This document shows positions 1 to 8,377 of a stretch of DNA of 11,965 nucleotides, one piece after another (the first letter of the stretch is position 1; the number at the start of each line of letters is the position of its first letter). Both the position numbers and the translations under genes were made by a program. The notes beneath the pieces are model-generated. The model did no database searches, was not told the origin of the DNA, and saw nothing but the letters and a program-made list of their open reading frames with translations. This stretch comes from Psilocybe azurescens (lineage: Eukaryota; Basidiomycota; Agaricomycetes; Agaricales; Agrocybaceae): contig JAJIRX010000413.1 in NCBI GenBank assembly GCA_023853785.1, positions 1 to 11,965 of the forward strand. Reading direction: 5' to 3'.

Positions 1-897
1 GCCAGATGCTCATCGGCGTGGGAGATCATGCGAAGGCATTAATCTCACCACCCTGTTCAAGGACCTGTCTGCAGACGTCCTCCTCCGCCAGGGCCTTCGT
101 GTTAAGGTCCTTGGTGTTGAAGTTGCCTACGATGGGTACTCCGTACCCACCGACAAAGTCCCCAGCGAAGCGACACGGAGATCTCCGTGGTGCGGTCACT
201 GCTCATTTCAAGACCCACTACAAGTTCACGCCGTGGGTCGGCATGCCCACGTCCAAGTCGTTCTTACGAATTGTTGACGTTCCTCGGTTCCAAGGTACTC
301 ATTATGACCTGGATCATCTCACCGAACGGGAAGAGGTTGCTTCGGCACTCAAAGCCTCTCCCATCTGGTCTTCATCGCACATTCTATGCGGGGATCCCCG
401 TAGTTCGCACTTCCAAGGCAAGCACCACCGCCACTGCTTTCTTTGACATCTGGGACACCGCCTCCGGTGCCCGCGCTCGCCAGCTCGTCGACAAACAGTT
501 CATGTTCAGGGGTCGCCCCCTCTGGATACGTTCTAGTTCGAAGAGCTCCGGCGTCCCCCTCTGCACTCGGTGTTGGAAGTGGGGCCATCCAGTCGGTCGC
601 TGCCATGCAGCTGCCGCCAAATGTCCACGATGCTCTGGTCCTCACAAGTTGGAGGAGCATCGCGCCGTTGCAGGCTGCTGCAAGGCAATCCGGCGGACCC
701 CCTCAGGCACCTACGCCTGGTGGGAGCCCTGCCCTCACACCCCTCGCTGCCCAAATTGCGGAAAGAATCACGGTGCCCATGAGCGCGCTTGCGTGTTCTG
801 GAGTCACAGGTTCGATCAGCTTTGGCATGTCGAGAAATATCGTCAGGTACGAGCGAATTCTTTCGCGCACCGTCAATCCCTAACCAGCAGTCACTAG
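1..897 (+). pseudogene. LINE copy 1 ORF1 (gag-like, zinc knuckles), broken
   Basis: This is the C-terminal half of the LINE nucleic-acid-binding protein, which packages the element RNA. Before the knuckles lies an ORF1-type body with the readable pieces TAHFKTHYKFTPWVGMP and SFLRIVDVPRFQGTHYDLDH, then FDIWDTASGARARQLVDKQF. Three Cys/His knuckles follow: 562-603 is a standard C-x2-C-x4-H-x4-C (CTRCWKWGHPVGRC); 622-681 begins CPRCSGPHKLEEH and ends in CC; 748-792 is CPNCGKNHGAHERAC. The tail FWSHRFDQLW is typical of LINE ORF1 C-termini. The body and the knuckles are in different frames: near position 395 this copy lacks two bases (GT) that LINE copy 2 has. A further frame problem lies around 35-170. 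The stop is TAG at 895-897. Confidence 0.85.
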
Positions 898-901
898 GAT
901 G
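895..901 (+). promoter_or_regulatory. ORF1 stop / ORF2 start junction (TAGGATG)
   Basis: The ORF1 stop TAG (895-897) and the ORF2 start ATG (899-901) are separated by one base. Such tight spacing in LINE elements usually means ORF2 is made by termination-reinitiation from a bicistronic RNA. The ORF2 start is supported because the endonuclease motif (ILSFNCAKS) begins about 12 codons downstream. The mechanism is inferred, not shown. Confidence 0.6.
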
Positions 902-1640
902 AGTCAAACCGTCCAGGACCTTCCGGTTAGAATTTTGAGTTTCAACTGCGCAAAGTCCAGCCTAAGCGTAGAAACTATACTCGAACATTTTGTATTAGCA
1001 TACGATATTGTTTTTATCCAAGAACCTCCCTGGAGGTTTGTACGCACCGCACCGTCCACTTCTCGTAAGTCTGGCGATGATGTTATCGGCGCCCCATTGC
1101 ATCCAGCTTGGTTGCCTATGGTACGCAATCCTGAACCCGATACTCGCCCAAGGGTTATGGCCTATGTGTCTAACCGCTTGAAGGAGTTTCGCCCCTCGAT
1201 GCGTCGCGATCTTATCGATCATCGCGATGTGTTAATCCTCAGCCTGTTCGCAAACGGACAGAGCTATAATCTAATGAATGTCTATTCAGACGAGACCCAT
1301 ACGGCCGCTCTCCTCCTTGGCGGAGGAGGCGGCCTCACTACCCCTTCATATATGGGGGTGACTTTAACATCCACTCCCAGGAATGGGATGGAGGCCATCA
1401 TGGCCATCCAGGAGTTGCCACTCAACTCCTCAACACTGCAGCGGAACTAGGCTTGCAACGGGCTCCTTTTGTGAACCCGGGGCCAACCTTCTACCCCGCA
1501 TCCAAGGCTTTCGCTCAACAGTGATTGACTTGGTATTCGTGCAACCGGACCAGACCCTGACAGCGCAGGTCACCCGGGTGCACAACGCCATGGGCGAAGT
1601 CGGATCATATCCCGCTCGCTACTACCTTATCGATCTCTGC
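899..1640 (+). pseudogene. LINE ORF2 APE-type endonuclease domain
   Basis: This domain would make the first-strand nick at the target. Its motifs appear in the expected order: ILSFNCAKS near the start, DIVFIQEPPW with the catalytic Glu, VMAYVSNRL, YNLMNVYSDE, GDFN at 1357-1368, VIDLVFV near 1525-1545, and the SDH triplet at 1600-1608. All belong to the exonuclease-endonuclease-phosphatase fold used by LINEs. The first 140 residues are open from ATG 899; the GDFN and SDH motifs are in a different frame, and VIDLVFV is in a third. A TGA at 1522-1524 closes the GDFN frame right where the frame must change. The catalytic residues survive even though the reading frame does not. Confidence 0.85.
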
Positions 1641-1699
1641 TGATTCTGGGGCCACGCCCGCAGAGCTCTCAAAGCCGACAAAGAGGAGCAAATCCGACT

Positions 1700-3340
1700 T
1701 TGTCAGAGTCATTGAGGGAGAGTTTGCCATGAAAGTGGACGAACACGCTCCTCTCAACACACCCGACCAGATTGACGCGGTGGCGCAAGCTATTGCCGAT
1801 TCGTTCTCTGCAGCATGGGAAACCTGCTCCAGAGAGGTCACTATTACGAGGCGCTCAAAACCGTGGTGGACGGATGAGTGCTCAGTCGCGCTTCAGGCTT
1901 ACCGGGAACATGGTCTCCCGGAGGACTGGAAGCTTTACCGAAAGGCGGTCAAAAACGCCAAACGGGTTTTCTTTGATTCCAGAATCACAGAAATATCCAT
2001 TACCAACAAGCGCACTTGGGACCTCATGTCTTGGGTCCAACAGCGCAAGTTACCACCGTGCGAGGCTATTCAATATCAGGGGCAGCCTTGCCACGCCCTT
2101 CCTCAGTTGTGGGATGCTCTCCACAACACTTACAACTCGGCGTCGGACCGCGCGTTCGACATCGACATTCTCGACTCCATCCCCGACATGCCTGTTCGGG
2201 GATGGGTCCCATTCTCTGCACTTGAGATGCGGGAGGCTTTGGCCTCTTGCTCCAACGTGTCGGCCCCAGGGCCGGACCACATCAAGTGGTCTCATCTCAA
2301 GATGTTGATGCGGGGTCCCACCCACGTCTTCACCGTCTTGCTCGCGCTTCGCCAATGCCTGCCTTAGGGTTGGGCACTGGCCTAAGCACTTCAAGGAGTC
2401 CATGTCGGTTATCATCCCGAAACCGAACAAGCCCTCCTACTCTGCTCCAAAGGCATTCAGGCCCATTGTGCTCCTGAATACCGTTGGTAAATTGATTGAG
2501 AAAATGCTTTCCAATCGCATTCAGTTTGACGGCGTCGCTTCAGACGTCTTCCACCCAAATCAGATCGGAGGGATCCGTCAACGATCCACCGAAGATGCCG
2601 GCCTTATCCTGACGCACATGGTGCGTGCTGGGTGGGCCAAGGGACTCAAGACTAGCGTCATTGCCTTTGATGTCGCTCAGTTCTTCCCGTCACTCAACCA
2701 TGAAGTTCTCATGGCTATTCTCCGGAAGCTAGGGTTTAGCGACAATGTCGTTAAATTCTTCTCCCATTACCTGGTCGGTCGCTCTACGCAGTATGCGTGG
2801 GGTGACTTCATCTCGGACCTTCGCCAGGCAGATGTAGGAGTGGGACAGGGCTCGCCCTGTCCCCGGTCCTCTGCTCTCTACCTTACCCTCATTATGAGGC
2901 TCTTCGAGCTGGATCCACTCACTCGTGGGTGCTTCCTGCTCTCATATGTCGATGATGGCACTCTTGTGGTGCAATCAAAGTCCCTTCTCGACAACTGTGA
3001 AGCCCTTAAACGGGCTTATGGTGTCATATTCGAACTGTTCAAGAAATTTGGACTCGCACTGGAGCACGACAAGTCTGAAGTATTCCACTTGACCGGTCGC
3101 ACTCCAAAGACAATCCCCCTGTCGATTTGGGCTACGCTCCGTACACCGGCGACCCCTCTCAAACCCAAGCTGTACTGGCGGTACTTGGGTTTCTACTTCG
3201 ATCGCAAGCTCACTTTTGAGCATGTCCGATACTACTCCACCAAGGCTTTGTCTACCGTTAAGGCGATGAAGATGCTTGGTAGTTCCACTCGAGGTCTGCG
3301 CCCTGTCCAGAAGCGCGTCCTCTATCAGCGCCTACGTACT
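1700..3340 (+). pseudogene. LINE ORF2 reverse transcriptase domain
   Basis: This is the target-primed reverse transcriptase. A linker open over 1729-2367 leads into the N-terminal RT motif APGPDHIKW (about 2265-2290). After one frame change near 2345, a stretch open from about 2380 to 3532 carries the palm: FRPIVLLNTVGKLIEKML (finger motif), SVIAFDVAQFFPSLNH (motif A, catalytic Asp), GVGQGSPCPRSS (motif B), SYVDDG with YVDD at 2945-2956 (motif C, catalytic Asp pair), HDKSEVFHL (motif D) and YWRYLGFYFDRKL (motif E). This is the best-preserved coding block in the window. ATG 2402 is an internal Met and not a start; the product was part of the ORF2 polyprotein. Confidence 0.9.
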
Positions 3341-3730
3341 TCCCATAGTTACGTATGGCTTTCGTCTTTGGTACTTTGCAGCTGCTCGCTGCAAAGGTGC
3401 CCTCCATCATCTCTCTACAATGCAGCGTTCGCTGCATTGTGGATTACCGGTGCTTTCCGCACTTCTCCGACTGGTGGGTGGAGGCCCTTGCGGGCCTCCC
3501 CCCATCAATCTCCTTCTTCGCCGTCTATCTGAGCGAGCCGACTATCGGTTTGCCACCCTGACCCCGACCCATCCTGTGAGAGCTTTCCTCTCTCGCTTTA
3601 ACTGCGGCACTATCGCGCCGCACCCTTCCTCTCGATCCAGACTATGTCTGAACCGGAGATCTTCCGCACTAGTGGGACTCTTTTGAGTCCGACACTAATG
3701 TTCTTGCTCTGACGGAGACCCTTACTCCCG
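3340..3730 (+). pseudogene. LINE ORF2 thumb/connection region
   Basis: This segment lies between RT and RNase H and is split over alternating frames. Readable pieces are AYVLPIVTYGFRLWYFAAA (from about 3330), ITGAFRTSPTGG (near 3445-3480) and PPINLLLRRLSERADYRF (near 3500-3555). These pieces match my recollection of Agaricomycete LINE proteins, which is the main basis for the host guess. At least three indels fall in under 200 bp. It has no catalytic role by itself. Confidence 0.7.
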
Positions 3731-4345
3731 ATGAACCCGCTCTCCAGACCGGGTGTTCGACTTATGGACCGCTTTGCGGACCAAGTCCACTTCGATGACT
3801 GCAAGATTTCTCGTGGCGATGCCGACAAGGAATTGAAGCAGCGCACCAAACACCTCGATAAGCTCCGGGACAAGATCTCGGAGAACATCGGGACCTACTA
3901 TGCAGGGACAGACGCAAGTCTGCCCCTCTCAGGACGGTATCAAGCCATTGCGGCCTCCATCCTGTTCAGCGGCGGAGTCGAGCGCTGGCGCGCTAGACAT
4001 GTCGCAGGCAAAGTCACCGCCCCTGATGCGGAGCTCTATGCCATCCGTTCTGCAATTGTCAATGCGACTTCGCGTGACGATTGCACGGACATTTTCATCT
4101 TCACAGACTCGATGGCTTCTGCCCGTCGAGCTGTTGATCCTTCTATCCACTCGGACAGGGCCACTCTGTGGCTGTCTGCGAGGCTCTTCAGACTTGGTTC
4201 ACCCGCAAGGATGGCCAGTCAATTACCTTTGTGTACGTCCCCTCGCGATTGCAGTGGGACTTGCATTATAAAGCACACGAGTACGCAACCGAACTCAAAG
4301 TCGCACTGGGCCCACGCCCAGCTACATCATTTGACAGCCTTCGCA
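3731..4345 (+). pseudogene. LINE ORF2 RNase H domain
   Basis: This is an RNase H domain that would remove the RNA strand during integration. The acidic triad is visible: Asp in YYAGTDAS (GAC 3911-3913), Glu in DAELYAI (GAG 4031-4033) and Asp in FIFTDSMAS (GAC 4106-4108). At 4151-4160 the frame breaks after SIHS; the sequence resumes one frame away as AVCEALQTWF, FVYVPS and LHYKAHEYATELKV. An extra G at this point would restore the HSGQ-type reading expected for the family. LINE copy 3 has exactly the same defect. RNase H after RT is typical of the Tad1, I, R1 and LOA groups, and argues against RTE or L1-type elements. Confidence 0.8.
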
Positions 4346-4776
4346 TGCAGGCTGCCCTCTCTCGCGGGCGCTTCCTGGAATGTTCTGTTCCAGGACCCCG
4401 AATATCGAGGTCGGAACTTTCTCCAACTCAAAACGGTCGACGGGGCCGTTGCACAGCCTGGGGGCAAGAACCCCTGGGTTCACTTCGCGAACATGAGCTC
4501 TCCGCAGCTCTACGCACGCATGTGTAGGTGTATTCTGAATCATGCGCCCATCGGGTCTTATTATTCCCGGTTCAATCTTAACGATGGTCATACATCGTGC
4601 CCGTGTGGGTGTCCTTGGGAAACCCGCACGCATATCCTCACCTGCAAAGGACTTATCGTCCTCCCAGGACTTGCGAGCTTAGGCAGCCAACCACGTTGTG
4701 CTACCTTCACTCATTTTTGGAGATGAACCCGAAAGCGTTCGCCTTCCGCTCGGCTCCCCTTGCGGGCGTCGGTTGA
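4346..4776 (+). pseudogene. LINE ORF2 C-terminal Cys/His region
   Basis: This is the tail of ORF2 after RNase H. It reads FQDPEYRGRNFLQLKTVDG, then CRCILNHAPIGSYYSRF, then a Cys/His motif CPCGCPWETRTHILTC at 4598-4645 (C-x-C-x-C with a downstream H-x3-C). Such motifs near the LINE C-terminus are thought to bind nucleic acid. After the last Cys this copy lacks a base that LINE copy 3 keeps (TGTAAACGG in copy 3 against TGCAAAGG here), so the tail RTYRPPRTCELRQ... NPKAFAF lies in another frame and stops at TGA 4774-4776. Confidence 0.75.
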
Positions 4777-5342
4777 CAACTGACGTTGGGCATTGTGGGG
4801 GGAGTCTTCGTTCGGCGGTCTTGATTGGCATGGGCCAATTATCCGCTTGGCTCGTGGTTGTTTGGCTATGCTGGGGTAGGCCGTTTCGGCGGGGCTTGTT
4901 CGCCACTCGCTTCGGTGTTCGACTCACTACCTTCACCCAGGACCTGGGCCACGTTACGAACGGCGTCGAGTATGTGGGAACCAGGGAGAGCTGGTACCGC
5001 TAGTCTTGGCTGCTGGACTTGGGCGCCCCCCGCCCTTGTTAGTTATCTCCTGCTGGTGTTGCATCCGCTCACCCCAGGCTTCCTAAGGCTAGGGTCACTC
5101 CTAGCCTATATCCCGCGAGGTTGTTCTTTGTAGATAAGTTTCTTGTTTCTTCTCTGCATCGAGGTTGGCGTTATATCCCCACAGTAGCTACCCCGTTATG
5201 TGTTCAGCACGGTCATTTATCGTAGGCTTCAGTGTTTCCAACGGACTCTTAGTAGTTTCGGCGAACAGTTTCTTAGTAGTTACCTGGTCGGGCATTTGTA
5301 CTTAGCGACCGGACTGCTTTCGCGCACCGGTATACAAATTGA

Positions 5343-5348
<6 letters not shown>
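4777..5348 (+). other. LINE copy 1 3' UTR
   Basis: This is 572 nt of non-coding sequence between the ORF2 stop and the A tail. It is nearly the same length and sequence as the 3' UTR of LINE copy 3 (9070-9640). The open frames in it have no family resemblance and are broken by indels between the two copies. In LINEs this region often carries the RNA signal recognised by the element's own RT. A short hairpin is listed separately. Confidence 0.75.
5086..5107 (+). other. 3' UTR hairpin, 8-bp perfect stem
   Basis: AGGCTAGG (5086-5093) pairs perfectly with CCTAGCCT (5100-5107) around the loop GTCACT. In LINE copy 3 the same site reads AGACTATG / CCTAGCCT, so two pairs are lost. It could be part of an RT recognition structure, but the loss in copy 3 and the lack of more copies make that only a possibility. 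Confidence 0.4.

Positions 5349-5374
<26 letters not shown>
5349..5374 (+). repeat. Poly(A) tail of LINE copy 1 (A26)
   Basis: An uninterrupted run of 26 A follows TTGATGATTT, the same 3' terminus that ends LINE copy 3. It marks the 3' insertion boundary of copy 1. The next base, 5375, is copia coding sequence. Confidence 0.95.
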
Positions 5375-5378
<4 letters not shown>

Positions 5379-5650
5379 CATTCTGCGTGAATTTGGTTAT
5401 CACATTGACAAGCCTTCGACTCTTCACATTGACAACCAATCTGCGATCAGCGTCTCCAAGAATCCCGAACACCATGGACGCATGAAGCACCTGGACCTGC
5501 GCTTCTACTGGCTGCGCTGATGCAGTAAATGATAAGATGATCAACCCTACGTTTGTTTCAACTGATCAGCAAGTTGCAGACATTCTTACAAAGGCTCTAC
5601 CTGCTGCGAAGGTTGAGTTTTGCCGAGAGGAGATGGGGATTTATGTTTAG
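5375..5650 (+). pseudogene. Copia A pol C-terminus (RNase H), fragment
   Basis: This is the last part of a Ty1/copia polyprotein. It reads ILREFGYHIDKPSTLHIDNQ, with the IDNQSAI motif (Asp codon 5431-5433), then SKNPEHHGRMKHLDLRFYWL, the standard end of copia RNase H. A single extra base makes TGA at 5518-5520; one frame over, the sequence continues as DAVNDKMINPTFVSTDQQVA and DILTKALPAAKVEF and ends at TAG 5648-5650. The ADILTKAL motif is characteristic of copia elements. The N-terminal part of RNase H, with its other catalytic residues, is missing because of the LINE copy 1 insertion. Confidence 0.88.
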
Positions 5651-5689
5651 AGTATATTTCATTCTTTTTATTTCTGAGACTGTTCAGAT

Positions 5690-5698
5690 CACAGGGGA
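5690..5698 (+). promoter_or_regulatory. Polypurine tract of copia A
   Basis: CACAGGGGA abuts the 5' end of the LTR (TGTTAG at 5699). A purine run in this position primes plus-strand DNA synthesis in LTR retrotransposons. It is short, as is common in copia elements. Confidence 0.7.
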
Positions 5699-5894
5699 TG
5701 TTAGAATTGATATTTCAGACTCAGACTGATGGGATCACATGACAGCCACCTATGTAGCTGTAGCACACCGCTTGAACTCCTCAGTTACTCACTTCGGACT
5801 TCAGGCCCTCATTGCCACTCTGTCTGATACAGTGTGACCACGAAACTCGGACCACAGCTGTCTCGCACGTTTCCGAACTCGCCACCTTTGACAC
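5699..5894 (+). repeat. 3' LTR of copia A (196 bp, complete)
   Basis: The LTR starts TGTTAGAATTG and ends CACCTTTGACA. The terminal TG...CA and the TGTTA start (matching the TTAACA end of the copia B LTR) fit the family rule of short inverted termini. About 125 bp of its 3' part aligns with the reverse complement of 11787-11900, with a handful of substitutions and 1-base indels. No 5-bp target duplication can be confirmed, because the other end of the element is outside the window. Confidence 0.88.
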
Positions 5895-7725
5895 ATGGGC
5901 ACCGTGATTCTTTCCGCAATTGGGGCAGCGAGGGGTGTGAGGGCAGGGCTCCCCGCCAGGCGTAGATGCCTGGGGGGGTCCGCCGGATTGCCCTTGCAGC
6001 AGCCTGCAACGGCTCGATGCTCCTCCAGCTTGTGAGGACCAGAGCATCGTGGACATTTGGCGGCAGCTGCATGGCAGCGACCGACTGGATGGCCCCACTT
6101 CCAACACCGAGTGCAGAGGGGGACGCCGGAGCTCTTCGAACTAGAACGTATCCAGAGGGGGCGACCCCTGAACATGAACTGTTTGTCGACGAGCTGGCGG
6201 GCACGGGCACCGGAGGCGGTGTCCCATATGTCAAAGAAAGCAGTGGCGGTGGTGCTTGCCTTGGAAGTGCGAACTACACGGGGATCCCCGCATAGAATGT
6301 GCGATGAAGACCAGATGGGAGAGGCTTTGAGTGCCGAAGCGACCTCTTCCCGTTCGGTGAGATGATCCAGGTCATAATGAGTACCTTGGAACCGAGGAAC
6401 GTCAACAATTCGTAAGAACGACTTGGACATGGGCATGCCGACCCACGGCGTGAACTTGTAGTGGGTCTTGAAATGAGCAGTGACCGCACCACGGAGAATC
6501 TCCGTGTCGCGCTCGCTGGGGACTTTGTCGGTGGGTACGGAGTACCCATCGTAGGCAACTTTCGACACCAAGGACCTTAACACGAAGGCCCTGGCGGAGG
6601 AGGACGTCTGCGGACAGGTCCTTGAACAGGGTGGTGAGATTAGCGTCTTTCGCATGATCCCCCACGTCGATGAGCATCTGGCGCTCGAGGGGCCGTGTGA
6701 AGTGTAGTCCGGGATCCTCCTACCCTTCGCGGGAGGGGGGGCGGGACAGAGGGGCAGCCGGCGTAGCTGGCTGCTGGATGTGGGCCTTCTTGCGAGCGGC
6801 CTCAGCGTAGGAACGCGGGGCAGGGGCGCATGGGGCGGGAAGAAGTGGGAGGCACTGGAGGGGGCCTCTGATTGGGCACAACCGGTTTCTTGGCCGGGGG
6901 GCGGGGTTGAGGAGGAGCAGGGGGAAGAGGAGGAGGCTGATCAGCCCGCCCTTTCCCTTTGTCCTGCTGTGCTCGAGTAGGAGGCCTGGCCTGCGCGCTC
7001 CTACGAGAGGATCGAACAGGTTCGGCCGGGGTCATAACGACGTCGTCATCACCAGCCCCACCGTGGTCAGACCAAGCGGGGGGGGAGGAGATGCGGAGGG
7101 GTCTGGAGAAGTAGGACCAATGGCCAAAGGCCTTCGAATGGTGTCGTCTTCTGCAGCGAAAATCTCCGCAATCGCACGGATTGGGAGGATGTTTTCAGGA
7201 GTGGGCGTAGTGCCCAAGTCCCCATTGAAGGCATCGCGGGTGAAATCAACCACCGCTTGAGCCAGGGATGCCCCCATGGGGGACGAATGAAGGTCGATGT
7301 GAGTAGAATTGACATACCCGACGATCGTCCTGAGTGCTCCCATAATCCTTTGACTATCTTCTACCACGTCGGAATCTCCGTAACTGAGTGATAGGTAAGA
7401 GGGGGAGTCCTCCATGTCTTCGTCCTCAGACCTCGCCCGGCGAAGGAGCGTCAGAGGGCTGGGCGGTGTTGTCCCTGGCAGTAACCGTGGGAGTGCGATG
7501 ACGAGACGACTGCCTCGGCGACGTGGCAGAGCGACTGGGTTGGGCGGTGCGTGCCCCACGTGAAGCAGGGACTGGGCCTTGACTGTAGGTATCTCGAACA
7601 GCGGGAGCGCTCGCTGTTTGAGCCGGGGATGCAGTCGGCGAAGGTTGAGCTGCGGAGATTCTGGCTGTGGGGACCGCAATCCGAACAGGGGACGGCGGCC
7701 TTGTGGGTTGCTGTTTAGGCGGCAT
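5895..7725 (-). pseudogene. LINE copy 2 ORF1 (gag-like), broken
   Basis: Read on the - strand from ATG at 7725-7723 (MPPKQQPTRPPSPV), this ORF1 has a Pro/Ser/Ala-rich, probably disordered N-terminus. A conserved-looking segment follows over about 7440-7040 (EDEDMEDSPSYLSLSYGD, then IVGYVNSTHIDLHSSPMGAS and IRAIAEIFAAEDDTIRRPLA). Next comes a second proline-rich stretch (PPPLPPAPPQPRPPAKKPVV, near 6930-6870), then the ORF1 body and two complete zinc knuckles. The third knuckle is cut after Gly-Ala-His by copia A. Frame changes occur near 7430, 7035, 6720 (an in-frame TAG) and 6560. The original ORF1 was probably a little over 600 residues. The GTG at 7737 is in frame too, but ATG 7725 is the more natural eukaryotic start. 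Confidence 0.8.
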
Positions 7726-7740
7726 AACTTTGGACACCCA
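5895..7740 (-). mobile_element. LINE copy 2, 5' part (ORF1 only)
   Basis: This is the same LINE family as copy 1, on the opposite strand. The stretch 5895-6682 is the inverted counterpart of 1-781 of copy 1, with scattered substitutions and 1-2 base indels. It also holds about 1 kb of upstream ORF1 that copy 1 shows only outside the window. The 3' side is cut at 5895 by copia A. The 5' end lies somewhere between the ORF1 ATG (7725) and about 7795, where copia B sequence takes over; I cannot place it more exactly. It is in the same orientation as copia B, into which it inserted. Confidence 0.82.
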
Positions 7741-7744
7741 AAGC

Positions 7745-8377
7745 TAATACTGCCAATGGTGGTGCTGCTGGGGGTGGTTACCGAAGTAGATCTTCGTTGA
7801 GAACGTTGTTGACGATGAGCAAGTTTTTCTCACGGTGGCTATGTGGCAGTACCGGAACAAGAAAGGATGGATTTGACTCGTCATCGTCCGCAGTAGAAGA
7901 AGGAGCAGGTGCAACCTTCCACCATTCACTAGGGGGCTTTGGGGGCGCGTGTAGAGCGGCGAGACGGCTCAATTGTGCTCTTAGGCGGACGAGGAATGCG
8001 AGCAGCGCGTATTGGAGCTTGTACGGGTGCAGGGTGCTGCTGAGCATGTTCTGGGACGATTGGGATGATTTGTGCGTTATCTGGCGGAGGCGGCGCAACT
8101 GGTGGCTGAAACGCAGCAGGTACATCGTTGGGTGCGAGATGCGGCTGTGGTATCACATTTGGGTTGTTTGGCGCCAATTTCGGGCTCAGGAGCGAAGTTG
8201 TCATCCCCCCAGAATCTGGTACATCAGGGAAGGTCACAGGAGTGCCAACAGGTGTCAGGTTCACTGGAGACGTCCGCTTGAGGCCTGGAAAGCTCCTTTC
8301 ATCAAAGATAGCTCGTTCTGAGATAATGAACTTCTTGGTGACTGGATTGTAAAACTGCCAACCCTTGTACCCAACGA
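7745..8377 (-). pseudogene. Copia B integrase C-terminus and linker to RT
   Basis: Reading on the - strand from about 8377, the sequence gives VVGYKGWQFYNPVTKKFI then ISERAIFDERSFPGLKR. This matches the VGY...G..L.DP...K...SR.V.FDE pattern that follows the integrase core in copia polyproteins. A long Pro-rich linker follows, ending in a basic RRSTRAPKAP; a 1-base frame change then restores PSEWWKVAPAP, a usual copia landmark upstream of RT. An acidic stretch (TADDDES) and NNVLNEDLLR complete the readable part before LINE copy 2 begins. An ATG at 8447 seems to start this frame but lies in antisense LINE copy 3 sequence and is spurious. Confidence 0.78.

Larger units (their letters stand above)
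899..4776 (+). pseudogene. LINE copy 1 ORF2 polyprotein (EN-RT-RNase H-Cys/His), broken
   Basis: This is the ORF2 polyprotein that nicks target DNA and copies the LINE RNA onto it. It spans about 3.88 kb, consistent with an original protein of roughly 1,290 residues, a normal length for RNase H-bearing LINEs. Reading it needs repeated frame changes: near 1320-1345, 1500-1525, 1600, 2345, 3340, 3430, 3480, 3560-3730, 4155, 4350 and 4650. Most are small indels. Between them the motifs of each domain remain recognisable and are described in separate entries. The natural terminator is taken as TGA 4774-4776, in the frame that reads a conserved-looking NPKAFAF tail. No intact protein could be produced from this copy. 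Confidence 0.85.
1..5374 (+). mobile_element. LINE copy 1 (non-LTR retrotransposon, Tad1/I-like)
   Basis: This is a two-ORF LINE read on the + strand: ORF1 with zinc knuckles, ORF2 with endonuclease, reverse transcriptase and RNase H, a 3' UTR, and a 26-base A tail. Its left edge is the window edge and falls inside ORF1; the matching point in LINE copy 2 (about 6682, other strand) has roughly 1 kb more ORF1 upstream. Its right edge is exact: the A tail ends at 5374 and copia RNase H coding sequence starts at 5375, so this copy inserted into copia element A. The Tad1/I-like label rests on the order EN-RT-RNase H-Cys/His and on fungal-style thumb motifs; clade assignment needs a tree. The body is full of small indels and no ORF is intact. 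Confidence 0.9.
5375..5894 (+). mobile_element. Ty1/copia element A, 3' fragment
   Basis: This fragment contains the end of pol (RNase H), a polypurine tract and a complete 3' LTR, all on the + strand. Its left side is cut by the insertion of LINE copy 1, so the rest of the element (5' LTR, gag, PR, IN, RT) should lie left of the window. Its right side is exact: the LTR ends at 5894 and LINE copy 2 sequence starts at 5895, so copia A inserted into the third zinc knuckle of LINE copy 2 ORF1. Its LTR is clearly related to that of copia B, so both belong to one family. Confidence 0.88.

Noticed and set aside
349..660. Open frame antisense to LINE ORF1, also open in the inverted copy at 5966-6295
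   Set aside because: Its persistence follows from the sense sequence being shared by the two LINE copies. It has no domain of its own, and the sense strand carries clear zinc knuckles.
4825..5133. Open frame in the LINE 3' UTR
   Set aside because: It is not kept in LINE copy 3, where indels shift it, and it shows no recognisable protein features.
1..6682. LINE copies 1 and 2 as a single insertion with 5' inversion (twin priming)
   Set aside because: A complete copia 3' LTR with RNase H lies between them. The LINE 3' tail faces the copia fragment rather than the inverted segment, and both copies contain the same ORF1 region, which twin priming would not duplicate.
6780..7035. Gly/Glu-rich + strand and Pro-rich - strand frames as a separate gene
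   Set aside because: The - strand frame is the proline-rich part of LINE copy 2 ORF1, between recognisable ORF1 segments on both sides. It is low complexity, not a new gene.
7797..8321. 174-codon + strand open frame
   Set aside because: It is the complement of the copia B integrase tail and linker, which has clear VGYKGW and EWWKV motifs on the - strand. Its Arg/Trp-rich content is a by-product of the GC-rich linker.
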